From Neurospora tetraspora (Eukaryota; Ascomycota; Sordariomycetes; Sordariales; Sordariaceae): DNA of 64,000 nucleotides. The notes under the pieces are model-generated. The model was not told where the DNA came from and did no database searches. It saw only the letters and a program-made list of their open reading frames with translations. Shown here one piece after another: positions 48,730 to 62,700 of the stretch. Where the stretch lies: the NCBI RefSeq assembly GCF_033439725.1, contig NW_026944388.1:558001-622000 (forward strand), written 5' to 3'. The translations under genes were made by a program, and so were the position numbers. The number at the start of each line of letters is the position of its first letter. Position 1 is the stretch's first letter.

Positions 48730-51700
48730 GTTGTTGACTGATGGCGCCCCAGACGGGTTGCAGGACGAGTCGCGGGCTTGATGCTAGGCTAAGAGCTCGA
48801 CGACGGAGGTGACAGAAGATGGAGGAGCGATGCAGCGAAGCACTCTCCTTATCGCGCGCTGTGATCAACGGTGAATCGGTGTGGGCGACGGCGGAGTGGA
48901 GTCGAAGGGATAAGACGAAGCGGTTTAGGTTGGGGGGTGGGATGGATGGATGTTGATGTTAGGTTGGCGGTGGTGGCCGGGCACTTTTGGCGGTACGGGG
49001 AACGGACAGAGTGGTCGATGACGGAGTGAGAGGGTTTGCTGCTGGGGGAGTTGGAGTTGATGGCGGGAGTAGGTGTCCCAGACGAGTAGAGTGTGATGGA
49101 GAGTGGGCGCGAAGAGGTAGTAAAGTGTTATGGTAGTGAAGACTGAAGCTCACTGTAGGCGGCGGGCGGGCGAGTTGCGGTGGATGGAGAGCGGAGGGAG
49201 TGATTGAGTGGATGGAATGGGTAGACGATGGGTGGCCTGGGTGGATGGTGGAGGACCTATGAATGGCTGCCCTGGCCTTGCAATGGATTGGACGGATTGG
49301 ATGGGGGGAATGGGGGATGGGGATCCGACCGCCAGTGACAGAACAGCGATCAGTTGGTCTATTGAGAGGATATCTGTATGAGGCGTAACGTATGCCAGAA
49401 AGGGGATGATTGATGCAAGCTATGTATCAATATTTTGATAACAGGATCAAAAAACTCGATGTTAAAATGACTCGGGACTTGTTTGCCCAGCAACAACAAA
49501 TAATAAGTAAAATCCGGCAATTTGCTACAAGGGACCGGTGGTGGCCCAGTTGGTGGTAGTGGTTGTGGGCTTTAGGTTTGGCTTTGGCTTTGTTGCGCAT
49601 CAATCAGCCTCATGAAATTTTGACTTGACAGCCAAAGTCAGAAAAGAGACCTTCGAAGGGTGGGAAATGAATCGACGTTGGCGGGAGAAAGCGCCTTGGG
49701 GACCTTCGAGAACTGCGAGTGTGCCTTCGACAGGAAGCTCGAACCTGGCAGGTGCAGGCGCGCAGGCGTGCGACGTGCAGCCCACTCTTCTGGCCGGCAA
49801 TCTGGCAGGGCGGGAAGGACAGCATCCGTGATATTGGCACTCGTCGGCAGACTGTGCACACAGACACCGCCCGCTGGCAGGCGGTGGAGGGAACTTCCCG
49901 CTTGAGTTATCCATGTCACTATCACAGGCTATCCCGTTCTCATCTGCTACTTTTACCTTCCTAACCACGACTAACATGTCCCGTCACACATTACTGCTTG
50001 GTCGGGCAAGATTTTCCCTCATGCCGATTGCCCGTTACTAGCTCGGCGGTTGCATAGCTGGATAGGTACACAAGTGATGCTATCGCCAGGGGTACTGCTG
50101 TCGCCAGCGGGCTATCCAGTGTACACAAGTCACAACGGGCTGGCACCATCAGGGCTGACAGTGGCGTGCCAGTGTCTGGGGCTTATCGACGGGCCGGTCG
50201 ATCCAATCTGGTGCGACCAAAAGCATAAGCTACACGGTGCATATAGCCAACACCCTTCCGCTTCGGTTGAATTTGGATTTAAGTTCATCTGACTGCATCT
50301 CAATTCTTGGGACTCTTGGGACTTGCTTGGCAACCTTGACTCTGAAAAAACATCACCGGCATCTCTGAAGAGAACTCGAACACACACCGGCCAGCATGGA
50401 TGGAACTTGCAAGGAATCTGGCGAACTCGGGCGGGTTGGTTACATTGCCGCCCATCAACAAACTCCCTGACGTAAACCGCAAAATGTCACCGACCCTGTT
50501 GCTGGACTTGGCCGGACAGTTACCGCCATTCACCACGGTTTCACGCCATCACAGCCATGGACATGGCCGTCGCCACGCCTCCCACGCCCATTACACCCTC
50601 TTGACCTCTGGACGGCAGCTTTTAGGATTGTCTAGTGGTAATTTGGAAGGGCCAAGCATACGTACGACGTCACCAGAATTCCTGCGATATCCCTCTGGCA
50701 TCTGCTTCTCCTTCGGAACCACTTCCCCGTACTCGTCAGGACCACAACCTTTGGTCCAAGTTTGCGTCCGACCCTGACACCACATGGAAGACCTGCGCAG
50801 CCTTGGTGGCACAAAAGGGTCTTTTGGGCTTTGAATGGATGGACTGCGTCTTCTTCCAATGCTTCCATCCGTCGTCCACCACGCATTATCCTGGCTCAAT
50901 ATCCCGGCTGTAATGTTGGCGTCTGCAAGCTGCGCTTCCGCGGCGTCTCTTGTTTCCATCCCGCACAATGGGAAAGGTGCTTACATACACTTTGGGGGTA
51001 GCAGATGCACGACACATTGAGGCGCCGCCATGAGCCCCTTTGGAGACATGCCTCATTAAAACATTCTCTCAAAAGTCTCAGGGGCTACGAGACTGGACAG
51101 TCACCGTCACCTTGAAACTTTTTTTTTTCTTGTTTGTATCAACGGACTTGACGATACATACAGTACCCTGAGCGTCGATCTCCCTCGGCCCCAGATCTAA
51201 TCAGAAACTAATATCATTCATCAGATGTCATGCACGACAGCAATCGGGGTCACAGTTCGGGGTCCTTGATAGCCTCAGCTCCATGACCCTGAAACAGCCG
51301 CCAACCCGGAAAGGGAACGCTTTAAACGGGTCAACACCACGAGAAACATGGCACACAAGAGCCGATCAATGCCATGTGGTTTCGGGGTTTCAGCCAGAAA
51401 CAATCCGTTTTGAATATTTTCATATGCGCCTGTGTAAAAGACCGGAGACTGCGAGAACGCCACGAACCAACTTCCAACACAGGGGTTAGGGTAAGGGTTA
51501 ACAATCATGTAAGGAGCCGTTGCCGCGAGGTGCAGTGGGTGGTGCATTGCCCACGCTGCTATTTTGGAAACGTGTGAAACATGGAGTGTACAATTTATCA
51601 TATGTTTGTCTCAATTATAATGTTCATCAAATGAGGTGGATACTCTTCACCCAGAGGAAGCCATCCGTCGCACCTTCGAGATGTTGTCGAATCGCACGAG

Positions 51701-52206
51701 AAAAATATCCGCATAATCTTTGGTTCATGAACAATTGGGGAAGGTACGTACAACTCTCACCGCGGTGAGCCCGAGCCGGAGACCTCACCGAGCCAACAAC
51801 GCTTCAAGGGACACAACTGAACTCTGGTTTCACGGACAACACAACACAAGCAGAACTTGGACGAATCTTCCAAAAACACAACCGTAACGAACCAAAGCAA
51901 CCAAAACACAAAACAACGGCCGGTAACACTCGGCTTAACAGGTTGACACTGTCAATCTCAAGACCAGAGCTACCTTACCTATCTGTTGCGATCCCGATAA
52001 TCACGATAAGGTTCGGGATCAACCCCATCGAAGGATAGAGGGAACGGGGCAAGACTACGTCATACAAGACCTCTATTTAGTCCGGCTAGGGAGCAGGAGC
52101 ATCATCGAATCGAGCCCGGCTCATCACCCAACACGGACCACCAGATTCATCAACTAACTCACCCACCACTCCCATCAAAACCTCGCGCGTCACATCCACA
52201 TCCAAA
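48730..52206. other. Long gene-free region between CDC42 and VMA22
   Basis: 3.5 kb with both promoters. ORFs up to 125 codons on both strands overlap each other and lack family features. A small interstitial GGGTTAGGGTAAGGGTTA stretch is at about 51482-51501. The region nearest CDC42 is G-rich on the plus strand, consistent with a CT-rich leader for that gene. Confidence 0.5.
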
Positions 52207-53118
52207 ATGACCACCATCACCACCACCACCACCACCACCACCACCACCTCTCCCTCATCCACTAACCCCCTCCCCCTTCAAGATGCCGCCTCCAACCCCT
52301 CTTCCGCCTCCCAATCCTCCGCAGAAGACTACAACGCCCAAATCGACGCTCTCCTGACCCGCTACCTCCACCTTCTAGACGAGTACACCACCCTCCGCTC
52401 CTCGCTCTCCAGCCTGCAGGCCGGCATGTACCAGAGCCTGGCGCGAGCGAACTTCGCTGCTGAGCGGGGAGTGAGGTACGGGAAGGAGTACTTTGATGAG
52501 AGGATGGTCGCTAGTAGGAGGGTGAGGGTTGGGGGGGCAGGGAAAGGGGACAAGGAAGATGAGCGTGGGGGTGGGGGTGAGGATGAGGAAAAGGCAATGG
52601 TGGAGTTTAGGGTTGTGAAGGTTGATGAGGAGGGAAACGAGGTGGTGGTGAAAGAGAAGGAAGAAGAGGTGGATGTGGATGTGGATGTGGATGTGAATGC
52701 GAAGAAGCAGAATAACAAGAATGCGAAGGAGGGGGAAACTGGGAAGAAGGAGGAAACGGATGCGGAAGAAGTGGTGGTGGGTAAGGAAGCTGAGGAGGAT
52801 GTCACTCAAAGAGCCGACACAACAACAACAACATCCCCCGACAAAGCCTCCGGAACCCCCTCAAACCCCAACGATGACAGCGATACACCCGAGGACAAGG
52901 CAAACAAAATCAAGAAAATTCGCAACGACCCCCTCCGCTGGTTCGGCCTCCTCACCCCTCTTCCTCTCCGCCAAGCCCAGACCCAGGCAATCCAAGCGGT
53001 TGAGCAAATCATTCCGCGGCTGGTGACGGTTAACGCGGAGATGGCGCAGGTGGAAATCGAAGTAAGGAGAGCGAGGAAGAGGAGGGAGAAAGCGGCTGTT
53101 AAGGCGAAGGCGTGCTAA
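52207..53118 (+). CDS. VMA22: V-ATPase assembly factor Vma22 (CCDC115-like)
   Basis: A single 303-codon ORF. After a poly-Thr start (MTTITTTTTTTTTTSP, from an ACC repeat) the N-terminal helix reads IDALLTRYLHLLDEYTTLRS, then QAGMYQSLARANF and RYGKEYFDERM. A long acidic/Val/Glu linker of about 130 residues separates it from the C-terminal helix pair NDPLRWFGLLTPLPLRQAQT and VEQIIPRLVTVNAEMAQVE, which is the hallmark of this family (DPLRWFG..PP..LR.AQ). The family acts at the ER in assembling the V0 sector of the vacuolar H+-ATPase. The linker makes the protein much longer than yeast Vma22. Confidence 0.85.
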   Translation: MTTITTTTTTTTTTSPSSTNPLPLQDAASNPSSASQSSAEDYNAQIDALLTRYLHLLDEYTTLRSSLSSLQAGMYQSLARANFAAERGVRYGKEYFDERMVASRRVRVGGAGKGDKEDERGGGGEDEEKAMVEFRVVKVDEEGNEVVVKEKEEEVDVDVDVDVNAKKQNNKNAKEGETGKKEETDAEEVVVGKEAEEDVTQRADTTTTTSPDKASGTPSNPNDDSDTPEDKANKIKKIRNDPLRWFGLLTPLPLRQAQTQAIQAVEQIIPRLVTVNAEMAQVEIEVRRARKRREKAAVKAKAC

Positions 53119-53696
53119 GGGTCCTGGGGGTGGGGGTATGTAAGGGTGTTGGTTAGGGTTGTTGGTGAGGCTGCTAGTCAGGTGGATAGAGAAGGGTAGA
53201 GAGCAAGAGAGGGAGAGAGAATGGAAGAGTGAAGAGAGGATGAGAAGAAGAGTAGAAGAGTTGTAGGAGAATGGAAGAGTGAAAACGATGGCCTGTTAGT
53301 TGATAAAGTAAAGTACCTAGCTTCGACTCTGCCGGACAACTTACCAAAGCAATGGGATTTACGTGAGTGACTAATGTTGATGAAACTGCAACTGATATGA
53401 TATGATAAGATATCTCGATCTCTATCTCTATCTATCTACCATGTCACTCTATGTCACTATACGGTCATCTCATGACCGATTATCCCCGCTAAAGGTAGCA
53501 ATGGAACGTTATGCCAATCTTCCCCTCATTAACCTCCTCTACTTATCTGCTATTGGAGAGGGATATATGAGTGAGCGAGTAAGTGAATCGAGGCACCCGA
53601 TTCTTTCTGATTTTGCTTCTGCTTCTGCTTTTGTTCTCCTCTAAGACGACTCTCGCATAACTGTCATATTTTTTAAATCCAAAGGAAATCAACATC
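53119..53696. other. Intergenic region, VMA22 to agmatinase
   Basis: 578 nt, A/G-rich near the VMA22 stop (GAAGAGTGAAGAGAGGATGAG-like runs) and ATCT-rich near 53410-53440. It should hold the VMA22 3' UTR and the agmatinase promoter. Confidence 0.5.
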
Positions 53697-55275
53697 ATGA
53701 GGATAACCTCACTCTCCTCGGCAGCTATTCTACTGGCTATTGGAAGCCAACTGGTCCAAACATGCCAGGACCATGGACAAAGTGGTGATAACAAGCAATG
53801 GACAATAAAACCCGAAGAGCTAGCCGAACTGAAAGAGCTGGAAAGAAAATGGGGGACGGATGTAAGTACCGCGATTCAAGGTTCACTGGGAAACCTAACA
53901 TGGCTGCCCGGCCAAAGCTAATATGGAAGATACTTGGAAAAAATAGTGGTCATTCTCAGGCATAAACACCTTCGCCCACCTCAAGCACGTCAAGTGTCTG
54001 ACTACACCTAGCGAGAAGTTCGATATTGGGATTATTGGAGCGCCGTTTGATACGGCGACTTCTTATCGGCCTGGTTGGTGACCTACCACTCCTCTCCTTT
54101 CACTGCTTGGGGACACTTTCCACTGTTCACCTACCTAATCTACCTCACCTCATCTACCTTACCTTGATCCAAACCAGTCAAGCTAACAACAGCAACCAAC
54201 GTCAACAAAAAGGCGCCCGCTTCGGCCCCCGCGCCATCCGCCAAGCATCAAGCAGACAAACCTCCTTCCGCGGCTTCAACCCCCGCGCAGGCATCAACCC
54301 GTACGCGAGCTGGGCGACCATCATTGATTGTGGTGATATTCCTATCACGCCGTTTGATAATGCTGTGGCGCTGGAGCAGATGACTGAGGCTTTTTTGGAG
54401 CTTGGGTCGAGAAGTCCGCAGACTTCGAAGGGGAAACCAAAGTTGATTACTCTCGGCGGTGATCACAGCTTGGCGCTGCCGGCGTTGAGAGCGTTGAAGA
54501 AGGTATATGGGAGGGAGGTGAGGGTTGTGCATTTTGATGGTTAGTTTTTCACGTCTCTTCACTTGCTTCAACACTTACGTTGCCCCCCTCTGGGTAATCT
54601 GGGCTGGATCGAAAAGCTGACAACGACCACAAAAAAAAAGCCCACCTCGACACCTGGCACCCAGCCAAATACCCTTCCGCCTGGCCCTCCACGCAGTCCC
54701 ACTTCAACCACGGCTCCATGTTCTGGCTCGCCGGGCAGGAAGGTCTCCTGTCCAACAGTTCTTCCGCCTCTAACATCCACGCCGGCCTCCGCACCCGCCT
54801 CTCCGGCACCGACCCCTCCGATTTCGTCGACGACTCCTCGCAGAACTGGCTGCGCATCTCAGCAGACGACATCGACGACCTCGGCGGTCCCGCAGGCGTC
54901 ATAGCTGCCATCATGGATCAGTTTGATCTGAACGACCCCGATCCGGACCCGGTGTATTTGAGTATCGACATTGATGTGCTTGATCCGGCTTTCGCTCCGG
55001 GCACGGGCACGCCGGAGCCGGGAGGTTGGACGACTAGGGAGTTGATAAGGATACTGAGAGGGTTGGTGGATGTGCTGAATGTGGTGGGTGCCGATGTGGT
55101 GGAGGTTAGTCCGGCGTATCAAGGGAGAGGGGAGGAGACGGCGTTGGCGGCTGCGCAGGTTGTTTATGAGGTTTTGACGGGGATGGTTAAGAGGGGATTG
55201 AGAGATGGGGAGACTGAGGAGACTCGGGAGAGGGCTGAGGATGGTAAGGCTGGTGAGGGTCATGATGAGCTTTGA
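53697..55275 (+). CDS. Agmatinase-type ureohydrolase with signal peptide
   Basis: Four exons, 53697-53861, 53947-54073, 54213-54539 and 54641-55275, encode 417 residues. The N-terminus [20 protein letters not shown] is a hydrophobic signal peptide. The ureohydrolase fold is shown by [38 protein letters not shown] and [20 protein letters not shown], giving the His/Asp ligands of the two Mn ions. The Asp-Ala-His block is split by intron 3 and appears only after splicing. Family enzymes release urea from agmatine to form putrescine; with a signal peptide it may act on related guanidino compounds outside the cell or in a secretory compartment. Introns are 85, 139 and 101 nt; the intron 2 donor (GTTGGT) is less usual. 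Confidence 0.9.
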
Positions 55276-56021
55276 TCCGTCATCATGGGTTTCCTTCCGC
55301 CTTGACTGTTCAGTTCTCCCGGACTTCGTGTTCTGTAGCTCCCGTGGTGACTGCCGAGGCCCATGGCGATAAGACAGTTCGTATAGCCGGGAGTTGTTGA
55401 GAGTCACCCCTTCCCACAGGAGTCATTCCCCTGAGGAACGGTGAGAATAGAAGGGAGTTGGACTAAAACCGACGCAGCTGACTCACGTAGCACCAGCGGT
55501 CAGACCTTCGTCTGATAACGGAGATTTGTCTGGATTTTGTTTCCATGTCATCCTCTGACACCGGATGAATCATAAACACCCGGATGTTCGGCCACATGTT
55601 TCAATTTGTGCCATTGAGTGCCGAGACCTGGAAAGTAATGCCATTGAGTGCCGAGACCTGGAAAGTAATGCCATTGAGTGAGAGGAGTCATGCTTGGGCG
55701 TCTTGGTGAGCCATGCCGAGGGATGAAGATGGGCTGTTATCGCGAATGGTGTACACGGTCCCCCGTTATCTTTGGTCGTAATTTGCGGCGATGTTCCGTC
55801 TGGTGTTCTAGACAACACAAGGGATAGGGAAGGGGTGAGTCACCAACGTCGCTCCCCGTTACTGCCCACAGCGCTAACAGCGACCCCTTCTGCCCCGCGT
55901 GCGATAACCCCACCATCCCATCCCCCACCCGTCCCGTCCCCATTCACTTTTATCGCAGACACTGCATCCACTTCCGCCGCGCAACTTTGTCTTTGCGCGA
56001 CAAGACAGTTCAGTTTCCAAA
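55276..56021. other. Intergenic region, agmatinase to AsnRS
   Basis: 746 nt with a 30-bp tandem repeat at 55610-55680. The rest includes the AsnRS leader; no gene is supported. Confidence 0.5.
55610..55680. repeat. 30-bp tandem repeat, two copies plus a partial
   Basis: The unit starting GCCATTGAGTGCCGAGACCT repeats at 55610 and 55640, with 11 nt of a third copy at 55670. Copies are identical. Confidence 0.95.
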
Positions 56022-57823
56022 ATGGCGACACCACAAGAGCTCGCCGATCGCACAAAAAGCGACGCCAAGGTCTACATCGACACGGTCGCCGGCAAGGACG
56101 ACGAGTCCGCCGATGGCTCCGAGGCCAAGCCCTACCAGTCGCTGTACCACGCCCTCATCCAGAACCTCGATAAGCCCGCGCCCACATACCTCACCAAGGC
56201 CGCCCCCAAGGAGGGCTCGACCGATGGCCCAACATGGGAGGAGGCTGCCAAGAGCGCCATGAAGAAGGCCGTCGGCCGCGTTGACCAGTACAAGAAGAAG
56301 CTGCAGAAGGAGAAGGAGGCTCTCAAGAAGGAGGAGGAGGAGCGCCAGCAGCGCCTCAAGAACCTTGAGGATGCCAAGAAGATCGTTCTCAAGGAAGATC
56401 CTTCCCTGCCCGAGGCTGTCCGCATCCGTCTCAACAACAAGTCCATCGAGCTCGGCGACGAGTCCAAGAAGGGCACCCGCGTCAAGGTCTACGGCCGCAT
56501 CCACCGTCTCCGTGCCCAGAAGCACGCCACCTTCCTTACCCTCAAGGACGGCTACGGCTTCCTCCAGTGCGTCCTGCCCGCCGGCGACCTCACCAAGAAC
56601 TACGACGCTCTCTTGTTCGCCCAGGAGACCGCCCTTGTCCTCTACGGTGAGCTCAAGAAGCTCCCTGCCGGTGCCACTGCCCCCGATGGCCGCGAGCTCC
56701 AGGTCGACTACTACAAGGTCCTCGGCCACGCCCCCAGCGACCTCGACGCCATCACCAACAAGGTCTCCCGTGACCAGGATGCTTGGGACGCTGCCATGCT
56801 TGACAACAGGCACTTGGTCCTCCGTGGCGAGAACGCCTCTGCTCTCATGAAGCTCCGTGAGTTCGTCGAGCTGGCCTTCGTCGATACCTACCGTGAGCTC
56901 GAGTTCCGCAAGGTCTCTCCCCCGGCCATGGTCCAGACCCAGGTCGAGGGTGGTTCTACCCTCTTCAAGTACGACTACTACGGCGAGGAGGCCTATCTCA
57001 CCCAGTCCTCCCAGCTGTACCTCGAGACCGTCCTTGCCTCCATGGGCCAGGTCTACTGCATTGAGAAGTCTTTCCGTGCCGAGAAGTCTCTTACCCGTCG
57101 CCACTTGTCCGAGTACACCCACGTCGAGGCCGAGTTGGACTTTATCGAGTTCAGCGACCTTCTCGACCATCTTGAGGAGATCATCTCCAAGGTCGTCGAC
57201 CGTGTTCTCAACGACGAGACCGCCGCTGGCTATCTCAAGGTCCTGAACCCCGACTTCAAGAAGCCCGAGAAGTTCCTCCGCATGAAGTACGAGGAGGCCA
57301 TTGAGTGGCTCAACAAGCAGGATCCCCCTATCCTCAACGAGGAGGGTAACCCCCACGTCTTCGGTGACGATATCGCCGAGGCTGCTGAGCGCAGGATGAC
57401 TGATATCATCAACCGCCCCATCCTTCTCACCCACTTCCCCGTCGAGATCAAGGCCTTCTACATGAAGAAGGATCCCAACGATCTCCGCGTTACCGAGTCC
57501 GTCGATGTTCTTAGTGAGTATTCCCCTTGCTCTTATCCAAGGTTATGTCCCCAAGCTGACAAGTATTTCTAGTGCCCGGCGTCGGCGAAATCGTCGGTGG
57601 CTCCATGCGTATGGATGACTACGACGAGCTGATCGAGGCCTACAAGAAGAACGACATCAGTCACGAGCCCTACTTCTGGTACACCGACCAGCGCAAGTAC
57701 GGCACCTCCCCCCACGGCGGCTACGGTCTCGGTCTCGAGCGTTTCCTCGCCTGGATGGCCAACCAGCACTCCGTCCGCACGACTTGCTTGTACCCCCGCT
57801 TCATGGGCCGTTGCAAGCCTTAG
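56022..57823 (+). CDS. DED81: Cytosolic asparaginyl-tRNA synthetase
   Basis: Two exons, 56022-57513 and 57573-57823, with a 59-nt intron, encode 580 residues. The N-terminal extension is Lys/Glu-rich coiled coil ([20 protein letters not shown]). The anticodon-binding OB domain shows [20 protein letters not shown]. The class II catalytic domain carries motif 2 in [20 protein letters not shown] near 351-370 and motif 3 [11 protein letters not shown] near 550-560. The EIVGGSMRM stretch after the intron and the overall pattern mark asparagine rather than aspartate specificity. The enzyme charges tRNA-Asn for cytosolic translation. Codon use is strongly biased to C-ending codons, as expected for a highly expressed fungal gene. 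Confidence 0.96.
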
Positions 57824-59511
<1,688 letters not shown>

Positions 59512-59763
59512 TACCGTATAAACTCGCCAAACTGGCAAAAAGCTAATGCCCCAAAAACCTCTTTTTGCCACATAGTACTGACGGGACTGTACGGTGCAAG
59601 TCCAGTCCTGTACATTGAAACGCAGGCAAGATAGTGGTGGGCAATATTATAGAGCTTTCACTAACAGAGCGGGCATATGTACAGATGTATGCTGCTTGTG
59701 GTGCTTACTGTCGGGCGCTCAAAGAGGGATAGCTTTTTGCCAGTTTGGCGAGTTTATACGGTA
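59512..59763. mobile_element. Candidate MITE with perfect 34-bp inverted repeats
   Basis: TACCGTATAAACTCGCC... at 59512-59545 is the exact reverse complement of 59730-59763. If the outer TA on each side is the target duplication, the element is 59514-59761 with CCGTATAAACTC ends, a layout typical of Tc1/mariner-derived MITEs. The 184-nt middle has no ORF. The sequence is not AT-shifted. Confidence 0.7.
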
Positions 59764-62700
59764 AACCTACATAGGTAGGAGCAAGCAGTACCTAATATGA
59801 TTTATAACATTTGCTGAACTGAACGAAGCGAGGAAGCAACTGAGGCACATCAGTGCATGTACTTGCGCCAAATGCGAACTCGACTCGAGCGGCCGAGCGA
59901 GCGTCCTCTACTTTGCTCGCCATGCGCTGACAGAACCGCGCAGGACTTCACAGTCCTTCTCGACAGTGAAGCATGTGAAGACGGGAGACAGTGAGATGGT
60001 GATCGGTAACTTACTGCTGAACCGCCGTGGGTGACGGACGAGATCTTGATACTGCTTGCTCCCCGATACAAGTCGGTCGGTCGGTCGCGGACTTGGACTA
60101 CCGTACCGGACCACCGATGGGTTTATATAAGCGCATGTTTATTTGCTTTATATCAGTTGATGAGATAACTAAGGTAGTGTTCGGGGAGGCAGCAGACCTT
60201 CCCCGGGGTGATAAAAGGCTGGATGGATCCTGGGTTGGGTTGTGGCCCGTGTAGATGTTGGATACTGGGCTGCAGCGTAGGTACCTTAGCTAAAAGGCAG
60301 GGAGAAAACTTTGCCTCGAAATCGAAATGTTAATGGTGTAAATAAAGGTATAATTGGGAAAAAAGGGAATTAAAGGGCGTGAAAGGTTCTTGGATGCATA
60401 AATGAAAATGCAAATAGAGGTGCAAATGGAGGTGCAAATCGAGGTGGAATGAGGAGTTGCAAGTGCACTAACAGAAATGCACATTTAAATGTTAGGTCTA
60501 ACAATTTCTTTGGCGGACACACAAGTTCGTGCGCAATTGGAATGGATGAATGTTAGTGCAGATAGTGTTGTGTATGGGGACCGCTCGCTAAAAGCACTAA
60601 CACCCTAACATCACTTTTTTGGGCTAAGCTGCTATTAATATATACTCGTCAGGTCTACAAAATCGACCGTCTGACTAGCCGGCGGGCTGACAAGTAGAGA
60701 AGTACAGGTGGAAAAGTGGTGGGAATGTGAATGAAGAACAAAAGACAGTATTCCAGAAATAGATAGATGTAGTTCCCTTTTTGCGCTTTCCATCGATGGA
60801 GGAAAGGGTCGGTGATAGACGGCCAGGATGTTGATGAGAAGAAACACGGTGCGGCGATTCGGACACCGTCTTAAGTACCTAGCTTGTTAATAACGAAAAA
60901 AAACGAGACCTTGCGCCCAACTACCCATGCCTGAAAAGGTCTCGGCTTTTCTGTTCATGGGCGAGTCTAGGTAAGGAGGATTGGGATTGGTCTTGGCATT
61001 GGCTTGGGCGTTCGGGCGAGGCTCGGGTTGTGAATTTCGATTTGAACGCCTGACTTGGATGAAGATGGATGGACTAATCGGGGAGTGAAGGTCTCTAGAC
61101 GTGGACGTTGAGGTTTGGATGTCCTCGGTTGTAATTCGAAATCACATATCCTGTACTCCCATCACCATCATCAATTCCATTCCCCTGTCCAATACCGTCA
61201 CTACGGGACAGAACTTGCCGCAAGCAAGATATAAAAGCTGCGGGTAGGCGATGGATAAATTTTGACGGCATTGCACAAACCACACAACCCAACACAGTTT
61301 CCCCATGGTGGTGGTGGACTATGGTGGATATGTAGACAAGGTTTGGGTGGAAGTCTGGAGTCAAATTTCAAATTTCCGGATCGATCCGCTCGCCGGAGGG
61401 GATTGCGATTCCGATTGCGATTGCGATTGCGGAGCGCAGGCGGGATATTCTCCTGTCCCTTGACAGGTACCCGTAGTACACGTGTAGTATCAAGCCTCGG
61501 GATGAACTACACGGGTAGGTAGGTATACAGTCGTTGGTAAAAGCGTTGGTCGTCCGTGAAAATGTGTACGATGAACCGGGCACTTCCAGTGGTTCGTTGG
61601 TTGGCTGTTCATCCGCAATCCGCAGTCCACCGGCGGCCCACGGTCCACGGTCCACGGTCCACGGCGGTCCCTCGATCCGCGGCCCCGCGGGTATTGGATC
61701 CGGAACCCATTGGACTCGCGTGCGGCGTGCGGGTGCGAGTGATGAATGGCGCGCAGACAAGGCTGGCGGAGTGCAGTTATGTATAGACTCGCATGCGTGT
61801 GTTAGAAAAGCATGGCTGGCCGACAGGTACAGGCCCGTTCCAAGAAGGGGAAATCGAGGGGAATGCAACGTCAACTGTGTACCCCTTTTTTGGCGTCTCG
61901 TAGCCGCAGCCAAAGGGAGGGGACAAGCGGGTGGAGTAACAACAAGTCGTAAATGGACTGGACGGAAAAGGGGGTCAGGCAACCGAATTAATGGAACAGG
62001 AACTTGAACAAACTAGATACATATTCGAACCTTTTGTCTTCCAAGGTCCACGATGTCCACGATGGTCCATGGCATTTCCCGTTGCTACCCATTGCTTTTT
62101 GAGGCGTGTTGAGGTGGAGAGTGGAGTATCTGGACGGTCATGTCGATTGAGACCGAACGGATGGCACTGACATGCGCTGCACTGCGCTGTACTGAGGATA
62201 TCAAGGCGCGAGTGACATGCGCATAGCATTGCATTTTGAAAGTTGACAAGTCCTGACATCCAACATTCGGGGTAAAATATATGCGGCCAACTTCAATCCA
62301 TTGGACTAAAACACCAAGGTTCCTACAAATAGTTCAAGTTGCAGTCAGGAAGAAACCAAAGGGTTCAAGTCTCGAACATACCAAGCACAATGCAAGCACG
62401 GGTGTTGACCGCTGGGTAAACTGACTAACAGATGACAAGTCACTTCTGCTTGTTACACGTGCCAAAAGATACATGCCTCTTGATGGACAGGGGATCTCAG
62501 CATGGCGCCTGCTTGCAATTGACGTGCGTGGTGGGCAATTAAACTGGCCTGCCGAGCCAGACCAAAGGAGCAGACACCGAATCCACCTTCACTCCCTTGG
62601 TCCCCATCCATCTGCCAGAAAGCACCAATCACGCCCGTCTGTTCCTGGACCTTAATCCATTTGCTTGACTTGGACCCTTTCTCACCCCCATCAAGTGTTC

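Noticed and set aside
50630-50690. tRNA-like A box (GTCTAGTGGTAATTTGG)
   Set aside because: No matching B box or cloverleaf could be drawn downstream.
50591-50968. 125-codon minus-strand ORF
   Set aside because: No motif, and overlapped by other ORFs of similar size; nothing supports expression.
51482-51501. Telomere-like GGGTTAGGGTAAGGGTTA
   Set aside because: Only about two imperfect TTAGGG units; too short to indicate an interstitial telomere.
56010-57434. 474-codon minus-strand ORF opposite AsnRS
   Set aside because: Same effect: C-ending codon bias on the coding strand removes antisense stops. No motif.
61368-62007. Overlapping ORFs of 204 and 157 codons on opposite strands
   Set aside because: No recognisable domain; partly driven by GGTCCAC repeats.
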